A stretch of 64,000 nucleotides of DNA from Microvirga tunisiensis (GTDB taxonomy: Bacteria > Pseudomonadota > Alphaproteobacteria > Rhizobiales > Beijerinckiaceae), in assembly GCF_009296175.1 (NCBI RefSeq), contig NZ_VOSK01000010.1, forward strand, positions 1-64,000. Direction: 5' to 3'. Both the position numbers and the translations under genes were made by a program. This document shows, in pieces, positions 10,171-18,865 of the stretch. The notes beneath the pieces are model-generated. The model saw only the letters and a program-made list of their open reading frames with translations, was not told the DNA's origin and made no database searches. Every line of letters begins with the position of its first letter. Position 1 is the first letter of the stretch.

Positions 10171-11286
10171 ATGATGCGCCTGACCTTGAGCCTGTCCGAC
10201 AATCCCGCCACGACCTCGGTCGAGCGGGCGATCATGGAATTTCGCAGCGCCCGTCCCGTGGTGATCGACGGGACTGAGGGCAGCGCGCTCGTGGTCGGCG
10301 TCGAGACCCTGGACGAGGCCATGGCCCTCGAGATCGAGGCCGTTGCAGGCGGCCACGCCCATCTCGTCCTGCCGGCAGCAAGGCTCCGTCGCCTCGGCCT
10401 CGAGCGTGAGGTTCCCGGCCGGGTGGCCCTGCCGGTGGTGGATCGGAACCGCGTGGAAACCTTAGCCCTCAAGGTCGATGGTCGCATCGACGCGCCGGTT
10501 CGCCCCGCCGACGAGCTGGACGGCGAGGCGCTGGAATTGGCCCGCCTGTCGCTCGTTCTGCCGGCCGTGATCGTGGTGCCGCTGGCGAAGGGTATCGAGA
10601 TCGCCCCGTCACTCGTGCGCGTGTCGGGCGAAGCCGTTCGCGGCTATCGTCGGGCCAAGGCCGCCGACCTGAAGATCGTCAGCAGGGCGCCGGTGCCGCT
10701 GGAAGACGCTCCCACCAGTGAGTTCGTGGTGTTCCGCGGCGGCGAGGGCCTGCGCGATCAGGTGGCGATCGTCGTCGGCAGGCCGGATGTCTCGAAGCCG
10801 GTGACCGTGCGGCTGCATTCGGCTTGTCTCACGGGCGATCTCTTCGGCAGCCTCAAATGCGATTGCGGCGACCAGCTACGCGAGACCGTACGCTTCATGG
10901 CGGAGCATGAGGGCGGCATCCTGCTCTATCTCGACCAGGAGGGACGCGGGAACGGCATCGCCAACAAGATCCGCGCCTACAAGCTCCAGTCGCAGGGCTA
11001 CGACACCTACGACGCCGACGAGGTTCTGGGCTTCGAGGCCGATCAGCGCCGCTTCGATTTCGCCGCCGCGATGCTGCAGGGGCTCGGTGTCGGCAAGGTC
11101 CGCCTGATGACCAACAATCCCGAGAAGATCGCGGCGCTGACCAAGGCCGGCCTCGCGGTGATTTCCGACCACCGCGTGCTGGGGCGTCCGACGGCGGAGA
11201 ATGTCAGCTATCTTGCCGCCAAGCGCGACCGCGCCGGCCATTACATCGACCTCGAGGGCATGCTCGCCTGCTCGAACAAGGATTAG
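10171..11286 (+). CDS. ribA: GTP cyclohydrolase II with degenerate RibB-like N-terminal half
   Basis: A 371-residue protein. Residues about 190-365 are a complete GTP cyclohydrolase II: RLHSACLTGD with zinc ligands Cys219, Cys230 and Cys232, then LDQEGRGNGIANKIRAY holding the catalytic and GTP-binding residues, and MTNNPEKIAAL. It opens GTP in the first committed step of riboflavin synthesis. Residues about 15-165 have the secondary-structure pattern of DHBP synthase (RAIMEFRSARPVVIDG...HAHLVLPAARLRRLGL), but the acidic DDEDRENEGD metal site is replaced by DGTEGSA, so RibB activity is not expected. ATGATG at 10171 gives two adjacent starts. No other rib gene is nearby. Confidence 0.93.
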   Translation: MMRLTLSLSDNPATTSVERAIMEFRSARPVVIDGTEGSALVVGVETLDEAMALEIEAVAGGHAHLVLPAARLRRLGLEREVPGRVALPVVDRNRVETLALKVDGRIDAPVRPADELDGEALELARLSLVLPAVIVVPLAKGIEIAPSLVRVSGEAVRGYRRAKAADLKIVSRAPVPLEDAPTSEFVVFRGGEGLRDQVAIVVGRPDVSKPVTVRLHSACLTGDLFGSLKCDCGDQLRETVRFMAEHEGGILLYLDQEGRGNGIANKIRAYKLQSQGYDTYDADEVLGFEADQRRFDFAAAMLQGLGVGKVRLMTNNPEKIAALTKAGLAVISDHRVLGRPTAENVSYLAAKRDRAGHYIDLEGMLACSNKD

Positions 11287-11433
11287 CGGTTAGCGCCGCA
11301 ATATTCCTGTCAAGCTTGTATTGTCACTGTAAAACAATGTTCTAGCTTCTCCTTAAGGCGGAAAGGACCGCTCCGGCCCGACCGCTACGCCATGCATGCC
11401 AGCTTCCGCTGGCAGGTTGAGGGGGGAAAGCCC

Positions 11434-13116
11434 ATGTGGAGCCAAGTCTATAATCCGTTCAACAATGCGACGTTGTCGACCATAGCGGCCGCCATTCCGG
11501 TCGTTCTGCTCTTGGTGATGATCGCCTCCGGCAAGGTGAAGGCACACATTGCCGCCGTCATCGCTCTTCTCGCGGCGATCGCCGTCTCCGTCTTCCTGTT
11601 CACCATGCCCACCGGGCTTGCCACACGCGCCGCCTTGTTCGGCGTCGCAACCGGCATGTTCCCGATCGGCTGGATCATTCTGAACGTTATTTTCCTCTAT
11701 CGGCTGACGGTGGAGAGGGGGTATTTCGCCACGCTTCAGCAGTCGGTCGGCAACATTACGACCGACCGACGCCTTCAATTGCTGCTCGTCGCCTTTGCCT
11801 TTGGGGCTTTCTTTGAAGGCGCAGGCGGCTTCGGCACGCCGGTTGCCGTGACGGGCGCCATCCTCATCGGTCTTGGCTTCTCGCCGCTGGCGGCCTCCGG
11901 TCTCTCGCTGATCGCCAACACCGCTCCGGTCGCCTTCGGCGCCCTCGGCGCGCCGATCCAGGGCCTTGCTTCCGTCACCGGCTTCGATCCTTACGTTCTC
12001 GGTGCCATGGTCGGCCGTCAGCTGCCCTTCTTCTCGCTCATCGTGCCGTTCTGGCTTATCGCGGTGTTTGCGGGGTTGCGCGGCATGATGCAGATCTGGC
12101 CTGCGATCCTGGTGTGCGGCGTCTCGTTCGCGATCCCACAGTTCCTGATCTCGAATTACATCAATCCCTGGATCGTCGACATCGGTGCATCTCTGATCTG
12201 CATGGCGTGCCTCGTCGGCTTCATGCGAATCTGGCACCCGAAGGAGATCTGGACCTCGCCGGCCCTGCGCACGCGCGACGATTCGGTGGGAACCCTGACC
12301 CGGCCTGCTCCCCTGAGCGCCGCCACACCCACCATGACCCCTCAGGTGGACCGGGGAGAGGTTTTTCGTGCCTGGGTACCGTGGATCATCCTCTCCGTCA
12401 TCGTCGCGATCTGGGGCACGGGCTGGTTCAAGGCGCTCGTCAACCCAATCTTTACCTGGAGCTATCCCGTCCCAGGCCTGCACAACATGGTGCAGAAGGT
12501 TGCGCCCATCGTGGCCAATCCGACGGCGGAGCCTGCCGTCTTCGCCTTCACCTACCTGTCCTATACGGGCACGGGCGTGCTGATCGCAGCCATCATCGCC
12601 GGTTTCGTCATGGGTTTCTCCCCCTTGCGGCTCATCACCGCCTGGTTCGAGACGATCTGGGTGCTGCGCTATTCTCTCATCACCATCGCGGCGATGCTGG
12701 CCATCGGGACGCTCACCCGCTTTTCAGGTGTCGACGCAACGCTCGGATTGGCTTTCGCCGGGACGGGAATCCTATATCCGTTCTTCGGCACCTTGCTCGG
12801 CTGGCTCGGCGTGGCGCTGACGGGCTCTGACACCGCGTCCAACGTCCTGTTCGGTGGCTTGCAGAAGATCACGTCCAACCAGCTTGGGCTGTCACCCATC
12901 CTCATGGCGGCGGCGAATTCGTCCGGCGGCGTCATGGGTAAGATGATCGACGCGCAATCCATCGTCGTGGCGTCGACGGCGACGAACTGGTTCGGGCATG
13001 AGGGAAGCATCCTGCGCTTCGTGTTCTGGCACTCCATCGTGCTCGCCTGCCTCGTCGGCGGGCTCGTGATGCTGCAGGCCTATGTCCATCCGTTCACGGA
13101 AATGGTCCTGCACTGA
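11434..13116 (+). CDS. lctP: L-lactate permease (LctP family)
   Basis: A 560-residue membrane protein of the lactate/glycolate permease family (LctP/GlcA), which imports lactate or glycolate with protons. Features are about 12 or more hydrophobic spans, the family motif FFEGAGGFGTPVAVTGAIL, then SLIANTAPVAFGALGAPI, and near the end GSDTASNVLFGGLQ and NSSGGVMGKMIDAQSI, all diagnostic. The ATG at 11434 has a strong GAGGGGGG ribosome-binding site and replaces an in-frame ATG at 11392. The gene stands alone and ends at a bidirectional hairpin terminator shared with the facing amidohydrolase gene. The symbol is by family; glycolate versus lactate preference is not decidable. Confidence 0.9.
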   Translation: MWSQVYNPFNNATLSTIAAAIPVVLLLVMIASGKVKAHIAAVIALLAAIAVSVFLFTMPTGLATRAALFGVATGMFPIGWIILNVIFLYRLTVERGYFATLQQSVGNITTDRRLQLLLVAFAFGAFFEGAGGFGTPVAVTGAILIGLGFSPLAASGLSLIANTAPVAFGALGAPIQGLASVTGFDPYVLGAMVGRQLPFFSLIVPFWLIAVFAGLRGMMQIWPAILVCGVSFAIPQFLISNYINPWIVDIGASLICMACLVGFMRIWHPKEIWTSPALRTRDDSVGTLTRPAPLSAATPTMTPQVDRGEVFRAWVPWIILSVIVAIWGTGWFKALVNPIFTWSYPVPGLHNMVQKVAPIVANPTAEPAVFAFTYLSYTGTGVLIAAIIAGFVMGFSPLRLITAWFETIWVLRYSLITIAAMLAIGTLTRFSGVDATLGLAFAGTGILYPFFGTLLGWLGVALTGSDTASNVLFGGLQKITSNQLGLSPILMAAANSSGGVMGKMIDAQSIVVASTATNWFGHEGSILRFVFWHSIVLACLVGGLVMLQAYVHPFTEMVLH

Positions 13117-13136
13117 CGGAAGACGTGGGATAAAAG

Positions 13137-13172
13137 AAAGCCGCCGCCGGAGAGATCCGGCGGCGGCTTTTG
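13137..13172. terminator. Bidirectional intrinsic terminator
   Basis: A perfect 15-bp stem (13137-13151 with 13156-13170) around a GAGA loop, flanked by T-runs on both strands. It lies between the convergent lctP-type permease and M20 amidohydrolase genes and should stop transcripts from both sides. Confidence 0.92.
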
Positions 13173-13182
13173 TCAAAGAAAA

Positions 13183-14349
13183 CTACCGGGCCGGCATGCC
13201 GGTTTCGACGATCTTCGCCCAGAGCGAGACGCCGTAGGGGCTCGCCTCGTCGTTGAAGTCATAGGCCGGGTGGTGGACGCCGGCCGTGTCGCCGTTGCCG
13301 AGGAAGATATAGGCGCCCGGGCGCTGCTCCAGCATGTAGGAGAAATCCTCCGCGCCCATGAGGGGGAGCACGGTCGTGTCGACGGCATTCTCACCGCTGA
13401 CGGCACGCGCGACGTTTGCCATGAACTCGGTCTTGTCGGGATCGTTCATGGTGACCGGATAGCCGCGGTCATAGTCGATTTCGGCCTTGGCCCCGAAGGC
13501 GGCGCAGACATTCTCGACGATGGCGCGGATGCGGGTCTCGGCGAGATCGCGCACGTCCGGAGAGAGGGTGCGCACGGTGCCGAGAAGCATCGCGGTCTGC
13601 GGAATGACGTTGAAGGCATCGCCCGCCTTCACGGTGCAGACGGAAACCACCACGGAATCGAGTGGATCGACGCTGCGCGAAGCGACGGTCTGAAGGGCCG
13701 TGATCACGTGAGCCGACACGACCACCGGATCGATGCAGTCGTGCGGGCGCGCCGCGTGGCCGCCCTTGCCTTCGATGTTGATGGTAAAGCGGTCCGCTGC
13801 CGCCATCATCGCGCCGGGCCGGATGGCGAACTGGCCCACGGGAATGCCCGGCATGTTGTGCATGCCATAGACCTCGTTCACGCCGAAGCGCTCCATCAGG
13901 CCGTCCTTCAGCATTTCGTTGCCGCCGCCGCCTTCCTCGGCCGGCTGGAAGATCACCACGGCCGTGCCGTCGAAATTTCGCGTCTCGGCCAGGTACTTCG
14001 CAGCCCCGAGCAGCATCGCCGTGTGGCCGTCATGGCCGCAGGCGTGCATCTTGCCGGGCACCTTGGACTTGTGCGGAACGTTCGTCGCCTCCTCGATGGG
14101 CAGCGCGTCCATGTCGGCGCGAAGACCGATCACCTTGCCCGAATTGTTCGAGCGGCCCTTGATCACGCCGACGACGCCGGTCCGCCCGAGCCCGGTCACG
14201 ACCTCGTCGCAGCCGAAGCTCTTCAGCTTCTCCGCCACGATGCCGGCTGTGCGATGCACGTCGAACAGGAGCTCCGGGTTTTCATGAAAGTCGCGACGCC
14301 AGGCGGCGACTTCATCGGCAAGGTCGGCGACGCGGTTGATGATCGGCAT
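13183..14349 (-). CDS. M20-family amidohydrolase (hippurate hydrolase-like)
   Basis: A 388-residue M20D metallopeptidase/amidohydrolase, close in length to hippurate and N-acyl-amino-acid hydrolases. Metal-site motifs are present in order: GLRADMDALPIEE, MHACGHDGHTAM, QPAEEGGGG, a central dimerisation or lid domain starting FTINIEGKGGHAARPH, and the C-terminal GAEDFSYML. It would hydrolyse N-acyl amino acids to acid plus amino acid in the cytoplasm. It is a single gene on the minus strand; the ATG at 14349 fits the family N-terminus. The substrate cannot be assigned. Confidence 0.92.
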   Translation of the reverse strand: MPIINRVADLADEVAAWRRDFHENPELLFDVHRTAGIVAEKLKSFGCDEVVTGLGRTGVVGVIKGRSNNSGKVIGLRADMDALPIEEATNVPHKSKVPGKMHACGHDGHTAMLLGAAKYLAETRNFDGTAVVIFQPAEEGGGGNEMLKDGLMERFGVNEVYGMHNMPGIPVGQFAIRPGAMMAAADRFTINIEGKGGHAARPHDCIDPVVVSAHVITALQTVASRSVDPLDSVVVSVCTVKAGDAFNVIPQTAMLLGTVRTLSPDVRDLAETRIRAIVENVCAAFGAKAEIDYDRGYPVTMNDPDKTEFMANVARAVSGENAVDTTVLPLMGAEDFSYMLEQRPGAYIFLGNGDTAGVHHPAYDFNDEASPYGVSLWAKIVETGMPAR

Positions 14350-14442
14350 GAACGTTCCTCGGGTTAACGAATCCGCAAGCCGTCAGCCAAGCAGAGGCAG
14401 GGCCTCTCCGTCAATCCTTCTTCACGAGGGAGAAGGAGGTCG

Positions 14443-15654
14443 TTACACTGTGCGGCGCAGAGCGGCCTTGGGACGCTTCGTGCGGAATTGCCCGCGCTCG
14501 ATGGCGACGAAGATCAGCACCAGAACCACGAGCGCCGTGAACCACCAGACCTGCGCGGTGCCAATGCCGAGACAGCCGAGAGTGAAGGCGCACGCGAACG
14601 CGGCCATGATGCCGGGCGCCACGGTGGCACGATGGCTCTTCGCGCCGACGACGGCCTGATACAAAAGAACGCTGCCGGCCGCCGCGCCCACCAGTCCGAG
14701 TTCATACCAGATCTCGAACAGCAGCGTGGATGGCGCGCTCGGTGGAACCAGTCCGAAGAAGCGGCCGCGCAGGGCGGTCTCCAGGCCGTGTCCTGTCAAG
14801 AGCCGCAGCGGCTCGTCCAGAATGATCCGGCGCCACACCTCGAGGCCAAGGGTCGTCGGGGAGTTTGCACCGAGCAGGCTGGCCGCCACGGGCTTCAGGA
14901 TGAAGGGCAGGACCGGTGCAAACAGCAGAAGGCCTGCCATGACGAAGCCGATCAAGCGAGAGCCGAAGACCGGATTCCATGCCGTGACGACGAAGACAAC
15001 GGCGCCTGCAGCCAGACCGTAGAGGGGCAGGCCGTCACGCGTGAGGAGGGAGCAGATGGCAACGGCGAGCGCAAGGCCGATGGCTTCCAGGTTGCGTCCG
15101 CGGGAGTGGAGCCAGGCGATGGCAGGCCAGAGCAGCAGAACGAGCATGAGCATGCCGCGCTCCAGGCTCAGGCCCTCCGGGTCGAAGTGGCTGCCGCCGG
15201 TGATCGTCAGGGAAATGGCGATCAGGGCCGCGAGGCCGACGCCGACGGGGAGAAGATAGAGGTTGGCCGAGCGCATGCGCTCGGGAATGGCGAGATACCC
15301 GCCGAGCCCCATGAGGGCCATGCCGATGATGTTGAGAAGCCGCTCGGAGGCCTGGGGCAGAAAGGGAGTCCAGACCAGGGACAGCCCTGCCCAGAACAGC
15401 AGGACCAGCCCGGCCACTCCGCCCGGAGAGGCGGCAAGCGCGGTGAGCTTATCCCATGCATGCCTCGCGCCTCCGTCGAGCACCGAGGCGAGGACGAGGA
15501 GAATGACCGCGAGAGGCGCCATCACCACCAGCGCGCGCCGCGTGAAAAGGGCCGCCAGGGGTACGGCAAAGAACAGGATCGCAAAGCCGAGGCGTCGCAG
15601 CATGGCGGCGGCATCGGCTGAAGGATTGGCCGTTTGGGAAACGGAGCGGATCAT
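14443..15654 (-). CDS. O-antigen ligase/polymerase-like membrane protein
   Basis: A 403-residue protein with about 11-12 hydrophobic spans. The layout is like the Wzy_C/O-antigen ligase superfamily: many short spans, then a larger polar loop (about residues 270-325) holding LLTGHGLETALRGRFFG and STLLFEIWYELGLVG, which matches the G-H-G and N/T-x-x-L-x-x-W-x-E-x-G-x-x-G pattern of that family. Such proteins join or polymerise surface glycans at the periplasmic side. The ATG at 15654 is preferred over a TTG four codons upstream. No glycan cluster surrounds it, so the glycan substrate is unknown. Confidence 0.7.
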   Translation of the reverse strand: MIRSVSQTANPSADAAAMLRRLGFAILFFAVPLAALFTRRALVVMAPLAVILLVLASVLDGGARHAWDKLTALAASPGGVAGLVLLFWAGLSLVWTPFLPQASERLLNIIGMALMGLGGYLAIPERMRSANLYLLPVGVGLAALIAISLTITGGSHFDPEGLSLERGMLMLVLLLWPAIAWLHSRGRNLEAIGLALAVAICSLLTRDGLPLYGLAAGAVVFVVTAWNPVFGSRLIGFVMAGLLLFAPVLPFILKPVAASLLGANSPTTLGLEVWRRIILDEPLRLLTGHGLETALRGRFFGLVPPSAPSTLLFEIWYELGLVGAAAGSVLLYQAVVGAKSHRATVAPGIMAAFACAFTLGCLGIGTAQVWWFTALVVLVLIFVAIERGQFRTKRPKAALRRTV

Positions 15655-15779
15655 GGAGGTGGACAATCGGCGGTTGAGTATTCAGGAGCGCAAAGCGTAA
15701 TGGACGGGAGCGCCAAAAGCTGTAGGTGCGATGCAACACATCCCAGCCCTTGTGTCTTTTGGGAGAGCATGCCCTCCTT

Positions 15780-15868
15780 CGTCATCACCGGCCGTGTGCC
15801 GGTGATCCCGATCCGAAAGGCGCGGCGCTCTTCCAATCGAGATGGCCGGCGCAAGGTCGGCCATGACG
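15780..15868 (-). repeat. Intergenic palindromic repeat, family B (copy 1, inverted)
   Basis: Two adjacent palindromes: GTCATCACCGG with CCGGTGAT, then GATGGCCGGC with GGCCATGAC. The reverse complement matches the copies at 22498-22588 and 34855-34944. It lies in the 225-bp gap between the divergently arranged ends of the ligase-like and mmsB genes. The other part of the gap (15667-15779) shows nothing recognisable. Confidence 0.88.
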
Positions 15869-15879
15869 TGGGAAGGTTC

Positions 15880-16770
15880 CTAGCCCTTTTGTCCCCGGAT
15901 GAAGTTGATGATGCCGGAAAAGTCGTCGCCCTCGTGTCCGGCATTGTTGAACAGGGCATAGAGCTGGGCCGCCTCGGCACCCAACGGCGTCGAAGCTCCC
16001 GAGCCGAGGGCCGCCTCCTGCGCCAGCTTCAGGTCCTTGAGCATCAGCGCCGCCGCGAAGCCCGGCTTGTAGCCGTTATTGGCGGGCGAGGCCGGCACAG
16101 GGCCGGGCACCGGGCAATAGGTGGTGAGCGACCAGCACTGGCCCGAGGACGTGGAGGCGACATCGAACAGCGCCTGATGCGACAGTCCGAGCTTTTCGCC
16201 GAGTACGAAGGCTTCCGCCACGCCGATCATCGAGATTCCGAGGATCATGTTGTTGCAGATCTTCGCCGCCTGACCCGCGCCCGCCTCGCCGCAATGCACG
16301 ACCTTCTTGCCCATCTTGGAGAGGATCGGCTCGGCCCGGTCGAACGCTGGCTTGGCGCCACCCGCCATGAAGGTGAGCGTGGCACCCCTCGCGCCGCCGA
16401 CGCCCCCGGACACCGGCGCATCGAGGCTCAGCAGGTTGCGGCCCTGCTCGCGGGTCATGACATGCGCCTTGAGCGCGCTCTCCACATCGATCGTGGAGCA
16501 GTCGATGAGCAGCGTGCCTTCCTTTACCGAGGGCAGGATGTCGGTCCAGACCGAGAGCACATGCTTGCCGGCCGGCAACATGGTGACGACCACCTCAGCG
16601 TCTCGCACGGCGTCCGCCGTGGATCCCGCAATGCTCGCTCCGTCGTTCCGCGCCTGATCGCAGGAGGCGGGTGAGAGATCGAAGCCGGTGACGCTGTGCC
16701 CGGCCCTGATGAGATTGGCGGCCATCGGCCCGCCCATGTTGCCGAGGCCGATGAAGGCGATGCTGGTCAT
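15880..16770 (-). CDS. mmsB: 3-hydroxyisobutyrate dehydrogenase
   Basis: A 296-residue beta-hydroxyacid dehydrogenase. It oxidises 3-hydroxyisobutyrate to methylmalonate semialdehyde with NAD+ in valine breakdown. Visible features are the N-terminal Rossmann motif IAFIGLGNMGGPMAANL, the substrate motif LDAPVSGGVGGARGATLTF, and the catalytic Lys segment GAGQAAKICNNMILG. The ATG at 16770 has a strong GGGAGGAG ribosome-binding site and overlaps the preceding gene by 4 nt (ATGA), so the long frame to 17151 is not real. It is the last gene of a four-gene unit with an acyl-CoA dehydrogenase, and mmsA lies just upstream, confirming the pathway. Confidence 0.95.
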   Translation of the reverse strand: MTSIAFIGLGNMGGPMAANLIRAGHSVTGFDLSPASCDQARNDGASIAGSTADAVRDAEVVVTMLPAGKHVLSVWTDILPSVKEGTLLIDCSTIDVESALKAHVMTREQGRNLLSLDAPVSGGVGGARGATLTFMAGGAKPAFDRAEPILSKMGKKVVHCGEAGAGQAAKICNNMILGISMIGVAEAFVLGEKLGLSHQALFDVASTSSGQCWSLTTYCPVPGPVPASPANNGYKPGFAAALMLKDLKLAQEAALGSGASTPLGAEAAQLYALFNNAGHEGDDFSGIINFIRGQKG

Positions 16771-17201
16771 GAGACTCCTCCCGGATTGTAATGTGACGTT
16801 CGGCTGAGCAGCCAGAATGCGCCCGCTGCCATGACGATACCGCTGCCGGCATGCAGCAAGAGATGTTTCGGGCTCTCGAAGCCCCGCTCCAGAAAGACGA
16901 GGATGACGTCGCCGGCAGGAATGAGAATTGTGAGCCCGAGCACTGTGCCTACGATGCGACGGGTCGACAGACGCGACAGGGCAGCGAGATATGCCCCGAA
17001 GGCGAGGTCGCGCAGGCCGATGGCCGGGACATAGGACAGGCCCAGCCCCTCGGGCGCCGCGATTCCGAAAAGCGCTGCCCCGGCGCGCGGCGCGAAGATG
17101 AACAGCAGCCCCAAGAGTACGAACACGCCCGACAAGGCGAACACGAACCAAGTGCTCGGCTCGTGCAAAGGCAATCCCGATGGTTCGCTCCTGGCCGTCA
17201 T
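16767..17201 (-). CDS. DUF4267-like small membrane protein
   Basis: A 144-residue protein with four hydrophobic spans: FVFALSGVFVLLGLLFIFAP, LSYVPAIGLRDLAFGAYLAAL, RIVGTVLGLTILIPAGDVILV, and LHAGSGIVMAAGAFWLL. The G-L-R-D-L-A/x-F-G motif in span 2 fits the DUF4267 family, whose function is unknown. It overlaps both neighbours by 4 nt (ATGA at each junction), so it is co-translated with the valine genes. The start at 17201 is fixed by that overlap. Whether it takes part in valine use or is only carried in the operon cannot be told. Confidence 0.75.
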   Translation of the reverse strand: MTARSEPSGLPLHEPSTWFVFALSGVFVLLGLLFIFAPRAGAALFGIAAPEGLGLSYVPAIGLRDLAFGAYLAALSRLSTRRIVGTVLGLTILIPAGDVILVFLERGFESPKHLLLHAGSGIVMAAGAFWLLSRTSHYNPGGVS

Positions 17202-17569
17202 GCGCGTCGCGCCACCCACAGGGCTCCGCAAAACGCGAAGCCGTAGAACCACAGCATCAGCGATCCGAAGACCTTGTCGAGGGCAGGATCGAGCTGCGGG
17301 AAAAAGACTGCGAAATGCGAACCCACGGCGGCCATGATCAGCATGCCCGGAACGGCCGCCAGACCCATGACATGGATGGCAGCTTTTCGCGGCACGCGCA
17401 GGATGCGGTCGATCGACAGACCAAATCCTAAGCCGAGCACCGCTCCTGCCGTGAAGTTGAGCTGGAACGGTCGGCGTCCCTCCAGGAAGAACCACGGCCC
17501 TGCCCACGAGAACAGCGCGAAGATCGCCGCGGCGATGCCGAAGCCGAGGCCGAGCGATCTCACCATCAT
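17198..17569 (-). CDS. Small four-span membrane protein, unknown function
   Basis: A 123-residue hydrophobic protein starting at tandem ATGs (17569 and 17566) that overlap the stop of the acyl-CoA dehydrogenase gene. Spans: SLGLGFGIAAAIFALFSWAG, FTAGAVLGLGFGLSIDRIL, VMGLAAVPGMLIMAAVGSHF, and MLWFYGFAFCGALWVA. I do not recognise the family. It overlaps the next gene by 4 nt. With the following DUF4267-like protein it forms a pair of tiny membrane proteins between two valine catabolic enzymes. Confidence 0.72.
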   Translation of the reverse strand: MMVRSLGLGFGIAAAIFALFSWAGPWFFLEGRRPFQLNFTAGAVLGLGFGLSIDRILRVPRKAAIHVMGLAAVPGMLIMAAVGSHFAVFFPQLDPALDKVFGSLMLWFYGFAFCGALWVARRA

Positions 17570-18717
17570 CGGTTGCCGCGTCCCACCAGGTCGCGCGCCA
17601 CGATCAGGCGCATGATCTCGTTGGTGCCCTCCAGGATCTGGTGCACGCGCAGGTCCCGCACGATCTTCTCGACGCCGTAATCGGCGAGATAGCCGTAGCC
17701 GCCATGGAGCTGCAGGGCATCGTTCGCCACCTGGAAGCCCACATCGGTCGCCATGCGCTTGGCCATGGCGCAGAGCTTCGTGGCATCGAGCGCCTTCGCA
17801 TCGAGGGCGGAGGCCGCACGCCACAGGAAGGTGCGCGCGCATTCGAGCTCGGTGGCCATGTCGGCGAGCTTGAACTGCAGCGCCTGGAAATCCGCGATGC
17901 GCTTGCCGAAGGCCTTGCGGTCGCCCGTATAGGCGAGTGCCTTGTCCAGCGCCGCCTGAGCGCCGCCCAGCGAGCAGGCGCCGATATTGATACGCCCGCC
18001 GTCGAGGCCCGACATGGCGATCTTGAAGCCCATGCCCTCATCCGAGAGCCGATTGGCCACGGGCACGCGCACGTCCTCGAAGATCACGGCGGCGGTGGGC
18101 TGCGCATTCCAGCCCATCTTCTTCTCCTGTGCGCCGAAGGAGACGCCCGGCATGTCCTTCTCGATCACGAGGGTCGAGATGCCGGACGGGCCGTCCTCGC
18201 CCGTGCGCACCATGGTCACGTAGATGTCGGATGTGCCGGCGCCCGAGATGAACTGCTTGACGCCGTTGACGATGTAATGATCGCCATCGCGCACGGCCTT
18301 CGTCTTGAGCGCGGCCGCATCCGAGCCCGAGCCCGGTTCGGTCAGGCAATAGCTCGCGATCAGTTCCATGGTGACCAAGCGCGGGATGTAGCGGCTCCGC
18401 TGCTCCTCGGAGCCGTAGCGGTCGATCATCCACGTCGCCATGTTGTGAATGGAGAGATACGCCGAGATGGCCGGGCAGCCGGTGGCGAGCGCCTCGAAGA
18501 TCAGCGCCGCGTCGAGCCGCGTCATGCCCGATCCGCCCACATCGTCGCGGGTGTAGATCGCCGCCATGCCGAGGCTTGCGGCCTCGCGCATCACATCCAC
18601 GGGAAAATGCTTCTTCTCGTCCCATTCGAGGGCGTGAGGGGCGAGGTTGTCCGCCGCGAAGGCGAGCGCCATGTCGCGGACGGCGATTTGATCGTCGGTG
18701 AGTGAGAACTGGGTCAT
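17566..18717 (-). CDS. Isobutyryl-CoA dehydrogenase (acyl-CoA dehydrogenase family)
   Basis: A 383-residue FAD acyl-CoA dehydrogenase, usual length. Signatures: CLTEPGSGSDAAALKTKA (FAD/acyl-CoA loop), FGKRIADFQALQFKLADMA, and the catalytic-base region QILEGTNEIMRLIVAR, with Glu in EGTNE. Neighbours mmsB and mmsA make isobutyryl-CoA, the valine-derived substrate, the best guess; it would yield methacrylyl-CoA and pass electrons to ETF. It is first in a unit coupled by 4-nt overlaps with three downstream genes. The enoyl-CoA hydratase and 3-hydroxyisobutyryl-CoA hydrolase that complete the route are not in the window. Confidence 0.9.
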   Translation of the reverse strand: MTQFSLTDDQIAVRDMALAFAADNLAPHALEWDEKKHFPVDVMREAASLGMAAIYTRDDVGGSGMTRLDAALIFEALATGCPAISAYLSIHNMATWMIDRYGSEEQRSRYIPRLVTMELIASYCLTEPGSGSDAAALKTKAVRDGDHYIVNGVKQFISGAGTSDIYVTMVRTGEDGPSGISTLVIEKDMPGVSFGAQEKKMGWNAQPTAAVIFEDVRVPVANRLSDEGMGFKIAMSGLDGGRINIGACSLGGAQAALDKALAYTGDRKAFGKRIADFQALQFKLADMATELECARTFLWRAASALDAKALDATKLCAMAKRMATDVGFQVANDALQLHGGYGYLADYGVEKIVRDLRVHQILEGTNEIMRLIVARDLVGRGNR

Positions 18718-18821
18718 GGGCCTAAATCGTCACGACAGAGGCGCTTCGTGCACCCCGACTTTGGATCTAGAGCATCCTTCGGCGAAGTGGCCTGAGGTCA
18801 CGCAAAAAGATGCGGCCTCGA

Positions 18822-18854
18822 AAAACAAATGGCCGGGATCTATGTCCCGGCCAT
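18822..18854 (-). terminator. Intrinsic terminator after mmsA
   Basis: A 10-bp perfect stem (18829-18838 with 18845-18854, loop TCTATG) followed on the minus strand by TTGTTTTT. It begins 12 nt past the mmsA stop, which separates mmsA from the downstream acyl-CoA dehydrogenase unit. Confidence 0.85.
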
Positions 18855-18865
18855 CATGATCGTGC

